Source: Leptobrachium leishanense
Lineage: Eukaryota > Chordata > Amphibia > Anura > Megophryidae
DNA length: 64,000 nt
Direction: 5' to 3'
NCBI GenBank assembly: GCA_009667805.1
Contig: CM019066.1
Coordinates: 4,092,001 to 4,156,000, forward strand
Below, in pieces: positions 12,952 to 24,287 of this stretch (the first letter of the stretch is position 1; every line of letters begins with the position of its first letter). The notes beneath the pieces were generated by a model. That model had not been told where the DNA came from and searched no databases. It saw nothing but the letters and a program-made list of their open reading frames with translations. The position numbers and the translations under genes are program-made.

Positions 12952-13753
12952 CTTTTTTTTTTTTTTTTTTTTTTTGATGCGCATCAATGTTGCTATTCAA
13001 TTGAGTTTTATTTGTCTGCTGGAGCTTTCATTGTCACAGACATGATTTATAGCTGGTGACCAAAGTGCCTGCGGTTGGAAAGGGCAGAGCTGCTATAAAT
13101 TAAAAGCTTGCCAACATGTTATGCACAGAGCTAGACTTCAGACTTGGTGCAGTGATGGGAAGCCGAATGTCTTTATTTTTATTTATTTATAAAAGGATTT
13201 TACCAGGAAGGATACATTGAGATTTCTCTCGTTTTCAAGTCTTCATGGGGAGCTGCATTCTGAAAGAAATCCATTTGTATGACTGGCATCGTATTGGATC
13301 ACAGATTGCGGAACAGCTTTCCCATGCATGAAGATTCTAAAATTAACCAGAAATGATTTCTACTTGTGTATAATTGTTGCTGATTGTATTATTTGATTTA
13401 CCCCTGTGCATTATATATGGTTATTTAGCTGCTGACGCAAGTGCATTGAGTGAAATAATTAAATGATTAGCAGCCAAGATGATTTGTTTATGGAAAGCCT
13501 GCAAGGTAACCGTGGTTTGGGCTTTGAAATTTACAGCCCAGGTGATTATTCTCTCAGTCATTTTCATTTTATATTGAGAGAATATTTATCGTTCTCCAAA
13601 AACTGTGAAGAGGCAGAGCACCCCATATCCAGAACACGAAAATCCAGAAGACGCCAGAATTTTCGAAGCCTTCTGGGTGGGTGCTGCCCAGCTCCTGAGC
13701 AATGCAGCACATGCTTGGAGTGTCGGGGCAACCCTTGTGTGTGTGACATGCTG
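12952..13753. other. Non-coding stretch with a dispersed repeat fragment
   Basis: Poly-T at 12953-12975. At 13178-13243 the sequence (TTTACCAGGAAGGATACAT, then AGATTTCTCTCGTTTTCAAG) is the inverted match of 22766-22850, so it is a dispersed retroelement tail present twice in the window. Nothing else recognised. Confidence 0.45.
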
Positions 13754-13761
13754 CCCGGAGT

Positions 13762-14395
13762 TAGGGCTGTGCAATATTGACAAAATAATCATATTGCGAT
13801 TTCTTGAATGAATATTGCGATTGCGATTTTATTTGCGATTTAGCCAATTGTTTTTGCTTTTTCAAACATGCTACATACATTCTAAATGTATTCAGCACAT
13901 GGATATACTGCCCCAGCACATGGATATACTGCCCCAGCACATGGAAATACTGCCCCAGCACATGGATATACTGCCCCAGCACATGGATATACTGCCCCAG
14001 CACATGGATATACTGCCCCAGCACATGGAAATACTGCCCCAGCACATGGAAATACTGCCCCAGCACATGGAAATACTGCCCCAGCTCATGGAAATACTGC
14101 CCCAGCTCATGGATATACTGCCCCAGCACGTGGATACTGCCCCAGCTCACCTCTGTGCGCCACGTGTTCGGCTCCCTGTTAACTTCTGGCGGCATGGAGC
14201 TTGGGCGCTCGCCTGGGGGAACCATGTGACGAGCCGCGAGAACGTGGCTCGTCACGTGGTTCCCCCTGCGAGCGCCCAAAGCACCATGCCGCCGGAAGGT
14301 AACAGGGAGCCGAAAATTGCAGCCTTATGCGATTTAGAAATTGCATGGTCGGAAATCGCGATTCGATTGCGATTGCAATTAATTGCACAGCCCTA
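13762..14395. mobile_element. hAT MITE (TAGGGCTGTGCAAT) with perfect 8-bp duplication
   Basis: Inverted ends TAGGGCTGTGCAAT and ATTGCACAGCCCTA, flanked by CCCGGAGT at 13754-13761 and 14396-14403. An 8-bp duplication and these ends mark hAT. It carries a 21-bp minisatellite (13893-14147) and, at 14160-14310, a GC-rich inverted pair around GGGGGAACCA/TGGTTCCCCC. No transposase. Confidence 0.9.
13893..14147. repeat. 21-bp minisatellite inside a hAT MITE, about 12 units
   Basis: Unit CACATGGATATACTGCCCCAG (21 bp; one base swaps A/T in ATA/AAA variants and CACA/CTCA). As 21 is a multiple of 3, all frames stay open across the array. The same unit is expanded at 38005-38760 (inverted) and about 41390-43075. 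Confidence 0.92.
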
Positions 14396-14403
14396 CCCGG
14401 AGT

Positions 14404-15255
14404 CATGCAGACTTTATGCATCATGTCCATGGGGTAACCGCGCACAACGCTCCGTGTGTATGCGTGCACGCACATTGGTGGCTGTAGCAGGAAGGGGATC
14501 ACGGCTCTCCGGTCACAATCTCCTTCCTCTAAAACATCTGATTCTTTCTGATTCTGAAATTTGGAAGAATCCGGAATGCTTGAGATCCCGAGCATTCCGG
14601 ATAAGCGGTGTCCCACCCAGTGTTGGTTCACAACACGCGGTATAAATGTATAGACACGGTCTCATGCATGTAACATAAACAGCACAAGTCTAACGACACA
14701 TCCAAATAAAAACAACATATAATGGAATACCAAAAGGTCCAGGTTTTATGTCGCCGATACCTTTTGGTGTGTATGATCATAATGATTTCTGACAAATATT
14801 GGGATGTTGTCTTGATCACAGCAACATTATATACTCCTCCTTTGGTACTCAATTTTCATTTTATGTTGTTTCTATTTGGGTATGTGTGGCTTTGTTCTGG
14901 CCTTTGACTGGTATAGTGGCGGTGTGTTTATTGGTTCCTTTTTATCTTTTTCCTTTTTTTTTTAATATAAGCGGTTAGGCCCGATTATTTTTTATTTTAT
15001 TTTTTTTCCCTGACCCTTTATATTTAATTGCACTTTATATGTATGTAGTGTGTGTACACATAGTTATCTGGAGTTTCAATGTTTTCGAACTTTTGCGTTA
15101 CGTCGTTGGTTACAGTGCAAGTCTTGGGTCAATGTCTCTGATAAACCTTCATTCTTCTAGCCAATCAAGAGCTGCATTGCATCGGTCGTTTAAGTTAATG
15201 TTTCAAATTGTTGTTTAAATTTTCATTAAATTGTTTCACCCTTGTTTCATTCCAG
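14404..15255. other. rnf144a: Intron upstream of rnf144a coding exon 1
   Basis: Ordinary AT-rich sequence with T-rich runs; ends in the pyrimidine tract and AG acceptor of the first coding exon. No element ends recognised. Confidence 0.5.
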
Positions 15256-15401
15256 TCTGATCTACCATGACTACAGCACGATATAGGGCTACGTGGGAGC
15301 TGGCGTTAGACCCACTGGTTTCCTGCAAGCTTTGCCTTGGTGAATTTCCGGTGGAGCAGATGACCACAATAGCACAATGCCAATGCATTTTCTGTACACT
15401 G
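15256..15401 (+). CDS. rnf144a: rnf144a coding exon 1 (start codon, first half of RING1)
   Basis: First coding exon of the RING-between-RING E3 ligase RNF144A. Family knowledge: RNF144A takes ubiquitin from an E2 of the UBE2L3/UBE2D type on RING1, forms a thioester on a RING2 cysteine, and sits in membranes through a C-terminal segment. The exon opens after a pyrimidine tract ending in AG at 15254-15255, has 11 bases of 5' UTR, and starts at ATG 15267. It encodes 45 residues containing the zinc ligands C20, C23, C38, C40 and C43 and the hallmark CQCIFCTL. The start is chosen because the N-terminus aligns with the known protein (MTT.RYR.TW). The frame ends in phase 0 at 15401. The donor is GTTGGT, a weak match to consensus, but it is the only site that joins correctly to the next exon. 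Because the exon begins at an acceptor, at least one non-coding exon must lie upstream. Recognised as RNF144A rather than RNF144B from the N-terminal residues. Confidence 0.95.
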
Positions 15402-15659
15402 GTTGGTATTTCTTTCCTTTTCCTCTTTTTATCGTGCAGAGCTGGACAATATGTTTTCAGTACAGTGTATATGTGTATGCTTACGTAAAATAACAATGCC
15501 TTGCTCTCACCCTCTCCCAGGTGTTTAAATGTTGCTTTGCCACCTCCGATACAGCAGACACGCGTACTCAAAGCGCTGTTTTTTTGCAGCATATAAAAAA
15601 AATTGGTAAATTCTCATTATTTAAGTTGTATTTAAATGACTGGCTGTTGGAGTGCACTT

Positions 15660-15800
15660 CTTGTTTGGTGTGTGTGTGGGTACATAAACACACCTACTGA
15701 TGAAGCGATAACGATCGCGAAACGCGTTTGGGTGTTTTATTTGTGTATTTTTTACTTATTTTAATAAATCAGCCTTATCACCTTTACCTGCATCCTGATA
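15660..15800 (+). ncRNA. Penelope-like element terminus with hammerhead-like core
   Basis: CTGATGA at 15697-15703 and GAAACG at 15719-15724 bracket a possible helix II, GCGAT/ATCGC with loop AACG. The sequence then runs GCGTTTGGG and TTTTAATAAATCAG. Such ends belong to Penelope-like elements. No coding part is nearby. Confidence 0.45.
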
Positions 15801-16547
15801 TTCATTGGAGCAACCAGGTTCCCTTGGGCTGCGCGGGAGATCCGGTACTCCCTCTAATGTTACCGGCTGCTGGACAAATCCGGTGCCTGATTTAGACACA
15901 ACCAAATGTGCGTGTATTCCCTTACTACTTACTTTATTGATATTTAGCTCAACCTACTACGCTATGGTAGCTTTTTATTTTTGAGGCGGACAATAGAAGT
16001 ACACAGAGAAGAGGGGGACACCGCCGTCGGAGGAAGCGCTAATCCTATCCTTCTACTATTCCTATTTTACATTAACACATGTATGCATTAGCGTGTGGAT
16101 ACACTATGTGACATAATACATCACCGTCCCGATCTTCTAGGCAAAAATTGTAAGAAGCACATTAGGGTTCAGCTTTAATTTTCTTTTTGTCCATGAAGGT
16201 TTCCACAGCAAAACAGTTGTTTGTAAATAATCCACAGCATTCAGTCGCTTTACAGTGAATTCGCCCCACACTGTTGCACAGCAAAGTAACAGCCCTGGCA
16301 GGTAGAGCTCCTCTCTTTATCCTGTCATCCTGACTGGCTTGGTCTCCTCTAATCATCTGTGGGGGACACATTCTAAACCCTGCCTGTGACCATGAGACAC
16401 ATGTCCCTATTAACACCTGGACTGCGCTAGCCAGCTCTCCAGAAAGGTCCCAGAGACTAGAATGATGATTTTAGACGTGATATTAGACTCCTAGCCGTGC
16501 TGGTTTGATGTACCTCCCATTTATTGGTGTTTCAGGTCACTGCAAAT
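15801..16547. other. Non-coding stretch in rnf144a intron 1
   Basis: No recognised feature. Confidence 0.4.
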
Positions 16548-17346
16548 CAGTGTTAATTAAAATTTGCTGTCAAAATTTAGTTTTAGTCTTAATATTTTGA
16601 TTAAAATAACATTTAATTTTAGTCTTAGTCTAGTTTTAGTCGACTAAAATCAAATGTATTTATGTGTAGTTATTTATGGTATTAGGCCCCATTCTCACTA
16701 AGTGATTTATTGTGCGGTTTTGGCGCCATATCGCGCATGTTTCCGCACGGTATCGCTCTATGTAGCTTCTCCAATGCATTTCAATGGAGCTGTTCACATC
16801 TCACAGCTCAATGTCGCCTGTAGCTCGTCCCTGGTACATGACCCTTTTTTTCCATGTATTCACGTGATTTGCTGCCGTAGACATCAATGGCTTCTCGCAA
16901 TATCGCGCATAAAGGCGATATTGCGTGATATTATCGCTCAAAATCACGCAATAGAGGTGTCATTTATTTGGTGATGTCACCTCTAGCATCCTTTTTCATT
17001 GGTTACAACCCAATGTAGCTGCGACCAAGTCCCTGTGCAATGTGGTGCATATGTAAATCGCGCGGAAAACTGTTTGATTTTCATGTCGCTCAGTGTGAAT
17101 GGAGCCTTAGGGTCTGACCATATAATATAGGCACAGATATAAATGTTATGTAATGATGTATTTATCTTACAATCCAGTTTCCATTTTGCAGCAAATTGAT
17201 TTGGTTTTAGTTGTAGTCTTTTGACTAGAATGCCTTTTAATTTGTCACACTTTAGTCATCTGAATTATTTTAATTTTGGTCTTATTTCAGTCAAAAACAT
17301 GTTATAATATTTAGTCAACTAAAATTTTTAGTCTAAATTAACACTG
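16548..17346. mobile_element. hAT-type MITE (CAGTGTTAAT, GTCGACTAAAAT family)
   Basis: Ends CAGTGTTAATT and AATTAACACTG, with internal copies of TTTTAGTCGACTAAAAT. Possible 8-bp flanks CTGCAAAT and CTATACAT agree at 5 of 8 positions, so the duplication has decayed. A second MITE is nested inside at 16685-17106. Another member, split by a different hAT, is at 37334-37673 plus 38931-39063. Confidence 0.65.
16685..17106. mobile_element. TTA-flanked MITE nested in the hAT MITE
   Basis: Ends GGCCCCATTCTCACT and, inverted, GGCTCCATTCACACTGAGCG, flanked by TTA on both sides (16682-16684, 17107-17109). Ends and 3-bp duplication suit Harbinger-type MITEs. Internal TATCGCGCAT repeats occur. Confidence 0.65.
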
Positions 17347-17365
17347 CTATACATGCAGTACATAC

Positions 17366-17794
17366 TGTGCAGAGTCAGCAGGGCTGAGAGCAAGGAAGGG
17401 GTTAATTTGGGAAGGTAGGTACTTCCCCTACAGCACTTCCTGTTAAGCTAACACAGGTGAGAGAGCGTGAAGAAGCTGGGAGTCACACAGAAAGCTCAGT
17501 GTGTGTGTGTGTGTGTGTGGCTGCTCTGGAGCTATTGGACTATCTGGGTGAGATTACCTAAAAGCATTACGCAGTGCAACTGTATGGAAAGACTTTTCCT
17601 TGTTTGATTTGCTGAAGAAAGCTGTTTATTCTGTTACTGCTGAATAAGGAAGCTGTTTTGTTATGTTGCTGCTGGATAAGAAAGCTGTTTATTTCTGTTG
17701 CTGCTGGATGAAATAAAAAGAGAAGGAAAAAAGGACTGCTTATTTATATATTGAATGTGTTGAAGCTGCATGTGTGCCCCTGGGGTTCCCTACA
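17366..17794 (+). mobile_element. Probable solo LTR, 429 bp
   Basis: Starts TGTGCAGAGTC, ends TTCCCTACA (TG...CA) and is flanked by ATAC at 17362-17365 and 17795-17798. It contains a (GT)n run at 17499-17518 and AAATAAAAAG near 17712. Repeats of GAAGCTGTTTAT lie at 17620-17700. Class (Ty3/gypsy-like from the 4-bp duplication) is a guess. Confidence 0.5.
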
Positions 17795-17798
17795 ATAC

Positions 17799-19533
17799 GC
17801 ACACACGTACATGTACGTTTGCACAAATACACACACTCGTATGAACTTTGAATTACCCATACTTAGGAGCCAGCTAAACGCTTTGGCTTTTCAGTGTGTA
17901 ATAATATTGTCATGCAATGATCTTGCCTTCAGCTCCTAAATTTTGAACAGAATTGTCCAGTTCTAGTGGCGAAAATGATTTTTGCCCATTTGGCAGAGTG
18001 TCTGTCTCCCTTTAGCATAGGTCAGCATTTTTTCGTGTAACAGAGATTTTCAATCCCAAGAGCCGGCTCCGTGTTCCCGGGGGGGTGGGAGCCCTGCGAG
18101 CAGAGACCTGTTCTATAAGACAGCCCCCCCGCACAGTCAATGTGCTGCACGGCATGTCACTCTGATCATTACAGGCAGACTGCATTGGCTGCGAGCAGTG
18201 GGCGGTCCTGTAGGTCATTTCTTTGCTCACAGCCGTCCTCCTCGCTGCGGCATGCCACAGTCACGTGGGAGACAGGCAGAACCTTTGAGATGGAATATCT
18301 CCGTTTTACATCATAAATGTCAGCAAAAAGTGCTGCCCTATATAGAAAGCGAGAGGTGCCCTGTCGAATGGACAAAATGACTTTTACCCATGACAGAGGC
18401 ATTTTAAAACAAGGCTACATCTATATAGATCTTTGTATCATTTTGGTGTAAAGTTAGAAATCATTTCCAGGTTTTGTCTGTAAAAGAGCCGAAGTATGTT
18501 TGCTCTGCATTTATCTGAGCTGGATACTTTTCTGGATTGCTAAAGTGCCAGTGGTTGCCAGTTCATGGACTAGATTACCGCGTGCTACTCCTTCTTTCAT
18601 GTGTGGCCAAACCATAAGCAGACCTGTCACAGGATTCTTTAATTTAAAGCTTCAGCTTGAGTCACGTGCGTCATATAGTTATTGTGGTAAAGCAATAATC
18701 CATAAATTATGGAGGTAAAGAATTTTTAAGTGAATGCGTTTGTTTTGCAAATGTAATAGAATACAGCTTTCATTTGTGAGGAGGATCTGGACAAAGAGCT
18801 TCTAGTATTTGAGATATATTCAGTTTTTCATCCGAACTTGGTCGCAACCCACAAACCAGTCGTCAGTTAGTTTATAAAATCACCATACGAAGAGGCTTCG
18901 TTTTCTGCAGCCACATAAAACAAACATACTTTTTTCGGGTCATAGACTGAAAAAGATAACACGTGTATTTATTGAGTTTGGAGTAAGAAAGCAGGACCTA
19001 TATATAACCTTTAAATTGTGCCTCATAAAGTGAGTAATACATTAACCCCTTGAACTCTACATGCTGATTTTACATACATTTCAGATTAAAACAGCCAGGT
19101 TTAAAGTCAAGTTGATACTTGTGGTTTTATTTTTGTGTTTTTTTTTATATATGTGGTTATTTTGACGCACATTTCTGGAGTAAAATCTTTTAGTGTGTGT
19201 ATTCTTGCAGAGGGCCCAGGTCAACACACTGGAGGGCAGGTAGCAGTTTTTTTCCGTTTTTTTTATTTTCCTTTCTAATATCCTTCCTTTTAGCAGTCCA
19301 TTGAGATGTTCACGCTTGCAGAGGGCTCTGTCTGGTCTCCACGGAGTCTTCTACCACTACTGGTAGCTGCAATTGGTGTATATATATCTATATCTCAGAA
19401 GCCGTTTGCACATCACAGCAATTCAAAGAGCTGCATCCCAGAGCTCCTGTGCTACATTTCCCCATATGCAGCAAGGAACTCTTGGTAGGACATGCAAATA
19501 ACATCTGTCTCGCGTTTATGCATCCCGGCTATA
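17799..19533. other. Non-coding stretch in rnf144a intron 1
   Basis: GC-richer segment at 18050-18250 without recognisable ends. No gene recognised. Confidence 0.4.
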
Positions 19534-19655
19534 CACTATATTGCCAAAAGTATTCGCTTACCCATCCAAATAATCAGAATCAGGTGTTCCAATCACTTCC
19601 ATGGCCACAGGTATATAAAATCAAGCACCTAGGCATGCAGACTGTTTTTACAACC

Positions 19656-19852
19656 AGCCACCTGTGCAACAACAGCCACCTGTGCAACAACAGCCACCTG
19701 TGCAACAACAGCCACCTGTGCAACAACAGCCACCTGTGCAACAACAGCCACCTGTGCAACAACAGCCACCTGTGCAACAACAGCCACCTGTGCAACAACA
19801 GCCACCTGTGCAACAACAGCCACCTGTGCAACAACAGCCACCTGTGCAACAA
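19656..19852. repeat. 18-bp minisatellite in the transposase N-terminal region, 11 units
   Basis: Unit CCACCTGTGCAACAACAG repeated about 11 times. It encodes SHLCNN per unit in the frame that continues into the recognisable transposase peptide SREISSLLNIPQSTV. The unit length keeps that frame, and the seed sequence (CCACCTGTGCAACAA) is part of the normal transposase gene. Confidence 0.9.
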
Positions 19853-19859
19853 ACCCAGT

Positions 19860-20790
19860 CGTGAAATTTCCTCGCTCCTAAATATTCCACAGTCAACTGT
19901 ATTATAAGAACGTGGAAGTGTTTGGGAACGACAGCAACTCAGCCACAAAGTGGTAGGCCACGTAAACTGACGGAGTGGGATCAGCAGATGCTGAGGCGCA
20001 TAGTGCGAAGAGGTCGCCAACTTTCTGCAGACACAATCACTACAGACCTCCAAACTTCATGTGGCCTTCAGATTAGCTCAAGAACAGTGTGCAGCTTCAT
20101 GGAATGGGTTTCCATGGCCGAGCGGCTGCTTCCAAGCCATACATCACCAAGTGCAATGCAAAGTGTTGGATGCAGTGGTGTAAAGCACGCCGCCACTGGA
20201 CTCTAGAGCAGTGGAGTGATGAATCGCGCTTCTCCATCTGGCAATCTGATGGACGAGTCTGGGTTTGGTGGTTGCCAGGAGAACGGTACTTGTCTGACTG
20301 CATTGTGCCAAGTGTAAAGTTTGGTGGAGGGGGGATTATGGTGTGGGGTTGTTTTTCAGGAGCTGGGCTTGGCCCCTTAGTTCCAGTGAAAGGAACTCTG
20401 AATGCTTCAGCATACCAAGACATTTTGGACAATTCCATGCTTCCAACTTTGTGGGAACAGTTTGGAGCTGGCCCCTTTCTCTTCCAACATGACTGTGCAC
20501 CAGTGCACAAAGCAAGGTCCATAAAGACAGGGATGACAGAGTCTGGTGTGGATGAACTTGACTGGCCTGCACAGAGTCCTGACCTCAACCCGATAGAACA
20601 CCTTTGGGATGAATTAGAGTGGAGACTGAGAGCCAGGCCTTCTCCTCCAACATCAGTGTGTGACCTCACCAATGCGCTTCTGGAAGAATGGATAAAAATT
20701 CCCATAAACACACTCCTAAACCTTGTGGACAGCCTTCCCAGAAGAGTTGAAGCTGTTATAGCTGCAAAGGGTGGACCAACGTCATATTGA
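19860..20790 (+). pseudogene. Tc1-like transposase, frameshifted and internally shortened
   Basis: DDE transposase relic. The first part (helix-turn-helix region, SGRPRKLTE basic stretch near 19952-19978) is in one frame and breaks near 20090-20100. The frame from 20089 to 20790 then covers the catalytic domain: SDESRFSIW (first Asp), [11 protein letters not shown] (second Asp), [15 protein letters not shown] (third acidic residue), ending [13 protein letters not shown]. The segment before SDESRF is short: EQW joins directly to SDES where family members have a few more residues (WRRVLW), consistent with a small deletion near 20213. Not expected to be active. Confidence 0.85.
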
Positions 20791-20873
20791 ACCCTATGGA
20801 TTAGGAATGGGATGTCTCTTAAATTCATATGCGAGTCAAGGCAAGTGAGCGAATACTTTTGGCAATATATTAT

Positions 20874-21733
20874 ATATGTATGTGTGTAGTTACTTCTAGT
20901 GTGCTGTATTTATACATTGGCGGTCTCCTATTAAAGGCTCAGCTGGGAAAGGGCCCCATTTATCTGGATGTCAAGGAAACCAAAACCTTGTGTTCCTCCC
21001 AGGTATGCAATTTGTTTGAAATATTTTCCCTTATTCAGTGTTACGGTGAGCTTCTCTCGTATCTACAGGAGATCTCCTACAAAACATGTTATTCAGAGAG
21101 CACCGCGCGGTGATCTCGTTCCCCACACTTCGGCTAGTGCGATTCACTGACTCTGCGATGCATTCACCGCAGGGTCCCTGAAGTGCAGGGAACAAGCCGC
21201 CAATGATCTGTCGTAAAATCGCCGAATCGATACGAAAAAAGCCGACGACCCACCAAACAGAGCACTGACCAGCCTCCCTAACAAACCAAACGGGTAAAAA
21301 AAAACCTGCAACATTTAAAAGGGGTTTGCAAAAAAACTACTGCACAAATATGCCTGGAAATAACATACAAGGTCCTATGAATAATAATAAAAAAGGTCCG
21401 ATACAAATAAAAAAACAGCCCATTTTTTTTTAAAAAAAAAGCCTAATAAAGACCTTTTTGCTGCAAGTGAAAAGAATAAACTGTTGAATAAATATTTAAA
21501 AAGAACTGGGAATGTTTTTTTGCATTAAAGCCTATGGGATTCGCCTGATTAAACCTGCCGAATTAAACCACCGAATATCAGGGCATTTCTCTGCTTGTTC
21601 GTTGTTCTCTGAATAGATTAACCATTGATTACCTTTGGAGATTTCTCTGCCATTGAAGATCGCACGTATTTTACTGGCAATTCGCCAAACTAACATACCT
21701 CAATACAGAATGCACCTGTAAACCTGTAACCTA
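20874..21733. mobile_element. MITE-derived sequence (CAGGGTTATTC-related)
   Basis: From about 21090 (TTATTCAGAGAGCACCGC) the sequence matches, in part, elements at 21734-22644 and 60653-61409: CACCGCAGGGTCCCTGAA, then poly-A-rich segments and GCCTATGGGATTCGCCTG. Its ends are not clear. 20874-21090 shows nothing. Confidence 0.4.
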
Positions 21734-22644
21734 CAGGGTTATCCAAAGAGATTCGAAAAGTCACCGCACGTTCGGTGACTTTTCGTTCTCTTCAATTCGG
21801 TTCCTTTTGCCGATTGCATTTCGGTGACCCTGCGGTGTATTCAGCAAACACCACAGGGTCCCCGAATTGCAGGGAAAAGCTGCCGCAAACCTGACGAAAA
21901 CTCACCGAATGCACGCTGAAAACAAGCAAAAACATCTGGATTAACCTTTGAAAAAGCCGAACAGGAGCCGAACAGGAGCCGAACATGAGCCGAATCACAC
22001 AGAGCCGAAGCAGCTGTGACGTAGAGGAGGCAGTGAATAAATTAGAAAAACCATTTGTATGAATCTGGGAAAATGAAACGCTGTTTGCAAAGAAACTACT
22101 GAGCGAAAATGTCTGAAATTTTCACAGGAGGTCCAGGGAATGATAATAAAGAGGGCTGTTACAAAAAAAATAAGTAAACTGAAAAAAAAAAAAAAAAAAA
22201 TCGGACTTTTAATAAAAAAAAAAAAAAAAAAAAAAATGCTTAAAGTATCCTAAAAAATCTATAAATAAAGAGACTTTTTGCTGCAGAATTTTAAGAATGA
22301 ACGGTTTATTAGATATTGGATTAAAACGGGAATATTTTTAACATTGAAGCCTATGGGATTCTCCTGAATAAACTTGCCGAATTAAACCACCGAATGGCAG
22401 GGCATTAGGGGAACCTTTCACTGCTGGTTTGTGTTCTCTGAATAGCCGAAGCAGTGCTTCTCTATGGGGATTTCACTGCCCTCGAACAGGCACCGAACAG
22501 GCACCGTATGTGCAGGCAATTCGCCAGTATTTGGCGAATTGCCTGCTCTCTGGATAGCCGAATGGCCAGGAAAGGTAACCGAACGCTGATTTTCAGCGTT
22601 CGGTTACCTTTCTCAAGCAATTCGGATCTCTTTGGATAACCCTG
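21734..22644. mobile_element. MITE, CAGGGTTATCCAAAGAG family
   Basis: Inverted ends CAGGGTTATCCAAAGAGAT on both sides, flanked by CTA at 21731-21733 and 22645-22647. Near each end are local palindromes (CGAAAAGTCACCGCACG... at 21753; GGTAACCGAACGCTGA... at 22575). No coding capacity. Related copies: 60653-61409 and fragments at 22885-22972, 53040-53395, 58238-58305 with 58736-58900. Confidence 0.7.
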
Positions 22645-22761
22645 CTAGTGACTATATTTCCTACATATTTATTTTCTGTTAATCTGTATATTTGTGTTGT
22701 TTTTTTAATATCTTTCATTGTAATACTTTGTTTTTCTGTAACTGTAACATTTCAATGTTCT

Positions 22762-22860
22762 TGAACCCAGGACATACTTGAAAACGAGAGAAATCTCAAT
22801 GTATCCTTCCTGCTAAAATACTTTATAAATAAATAAATAAATAAATAAAATATTTGGCAA
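22762..22860 (+). mobile_element. Dispersed retroelement tail with (AATA)n
   Basis: CTTGAAAACGAGAGAAATCT and ACATTGAGAT-like sequence end in TTTATAAATAAATAAATAA. The inverted counterpart is at 13178-13243. Looks like a SINE/LINE 3' end; class not determined. Confidence 0.45.
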
Positions 22861-23106
22861 ACTGTCTGTCTGCTTTGTGAGTAGCCGAATGGCTACGAAA
22901 TTGCACCATATGGGGAAATTCACTGTTCGATGCAATTTGTGAGCGAGTTCGGCTCTCGTTGAGTAACCCTGTTAATTACAGCAGTTGAGACGTGACATGA
23001 GGAGGAATGGCATTGAGATTGATTTAGAAAAAATTATTTTGTTGATCATCAGTCCTGTTTGTTCTTAATGAAAGCTTGTAATTTTGTTATATTCAGCATC
23101 AGTGAA

Positions 23107-23638
23107 TGAAGAGAAATAATGGTCTCCAATTGTCCGTCCTTAACCCCTAAGACCCTGTCTTAGGCACACCTTGAGTTAACTCTCATTCTGCGCAGGAGAG
23201 AGAGAGAAATCAAAACACACGAGGCATATTTTAGTCTGGCATCCCTCTCTCTGCCTTCCAACGGTTCTTGACACTTATTTATACCCTGTGTCAAGGCGTT
23301 GGCTCTTTATTTCATTAGTTAACATTTCAAAACATAACATAGTTCATTGGCCAGTTTCAATACAGGTCTGGTGACACATTTCTGGACAGTCCCGTGGCCC
23401 GAGGCATGTGACTTCTTGTGACATGCTATCTCTTGAGAAATGCTAGCCATCAGCATTTCTTCAGACATTTCTAAAGATCAGCATCTAAAGACATTTCAAA
23501 AGACATCTTGAGAAATGAACCCCAAATGAATACTGCTGATTATCAATTTATCTTAAAACTATTTCTTATATTTTAAACCTTAATTTATCTATTAATATTA
23601 TAATTCCTGGGGTGTTATTTAACTACTTATAGGGTCCT
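23107..23638 (-). repeat. 3' LTR of the endogenous retrovirus, larger part
   Basis: Matches 35531-36058. It is interrupted at the GTCCT target by the BEL element and resumes at 29337-29381. Confidence 0.88.
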
Positions 23639-24178
23639 TGTTCTGTCACTCACAAATTTCTAAGCATTTAGTTTATTAGAGTACTGTTTCTTTAATTGAG
23701 CGGCCATTACTGATGCCATGCAGTACAGTTACTTCCTGGTAGAGCCAGATTCAACCAGCATAGCTACCAGTGAGTCAAGCAGAAAGCAAGCTCCACAGTT
23801 CTGTTACACAGGCCTTCTGCTTATAAGTCTGTAAGTAGAACCTTCATGTTTTTAGTTATGTATATATTTTTAGCAACTCAAAGCACTGTTAGATTAGTTT
23901 AGTAGTGTTTGATTGTCTTCACATTAAGTTAAACTTCTGTTAGCCAGTAATTTACATCTAGGTAGCATGCCTGTCACTTATTTGTGTAGATTTGCATTCC
24001 TAGACTAATATATTGCCATAATTCCGTATTTTCCACAGTTTTACAAAGTTTAAAGATCTGAAAAGTAAAGATACAAATAAAGTTCAGTAAAGACTTTTCT
24101 TCAATCCTGCTTCCAGATTTTTATTATGTTAGCTGTCTGCCAAGCTTTGTGCCTCAGACACACTGTGAGGGCAGAACA
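23639..24178 (+). repeat. BEL/Pao left LTR
   Basis: 540 bases; reads identical by eye to 28792-29331. Contains AAATAAAG near 24078-24085, a likely polyadenylation signal. Confidence 0.92.
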
Positions 24179-24287
24179 GTAAAAAGACTTTATACACAGC
24201 AGACCTAATCAAAAGAAAAGTGGATTCTTTCTACACATCTATCTCTAACTTCCTCAAGCATCCTGCAAAGTAGTAATCTGTCTCACC

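Larger units (their letters stand above)
19534..20873 (+). mobile_element. Tc1-like DNA transposon (family 2)
   Basis: Ends CACTATATTGCCAAAAGTAT and, at the right, GAATACTTTTGGCAATATA, beside TA at 19532-19533. This terminal sequence is that of a Tc1 family widespread in fish and frogs. It contains one broken transposase gene and an 18-bp minisatellite in that gene. Confidence 0.88.

Noticed and set aside
13893..14147. Possible CRISPR array
   Set aside because: Units are contiguous without variable spacers, and the genome is a vertebrate.
13815..14645. A 276-codon open frame rich in HMDILPQ repeats
   Set aside because: It is a read-through of the 21-bp minisatellite in a hAT MITE; all frames are open because the unit is a multiple of three. 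No start context, splice sites or family likeness.
20097..20828. A 243-codon minus-strand open frame
   Set aside because: Shadow of the Tc1 transposase on the opposite strand.
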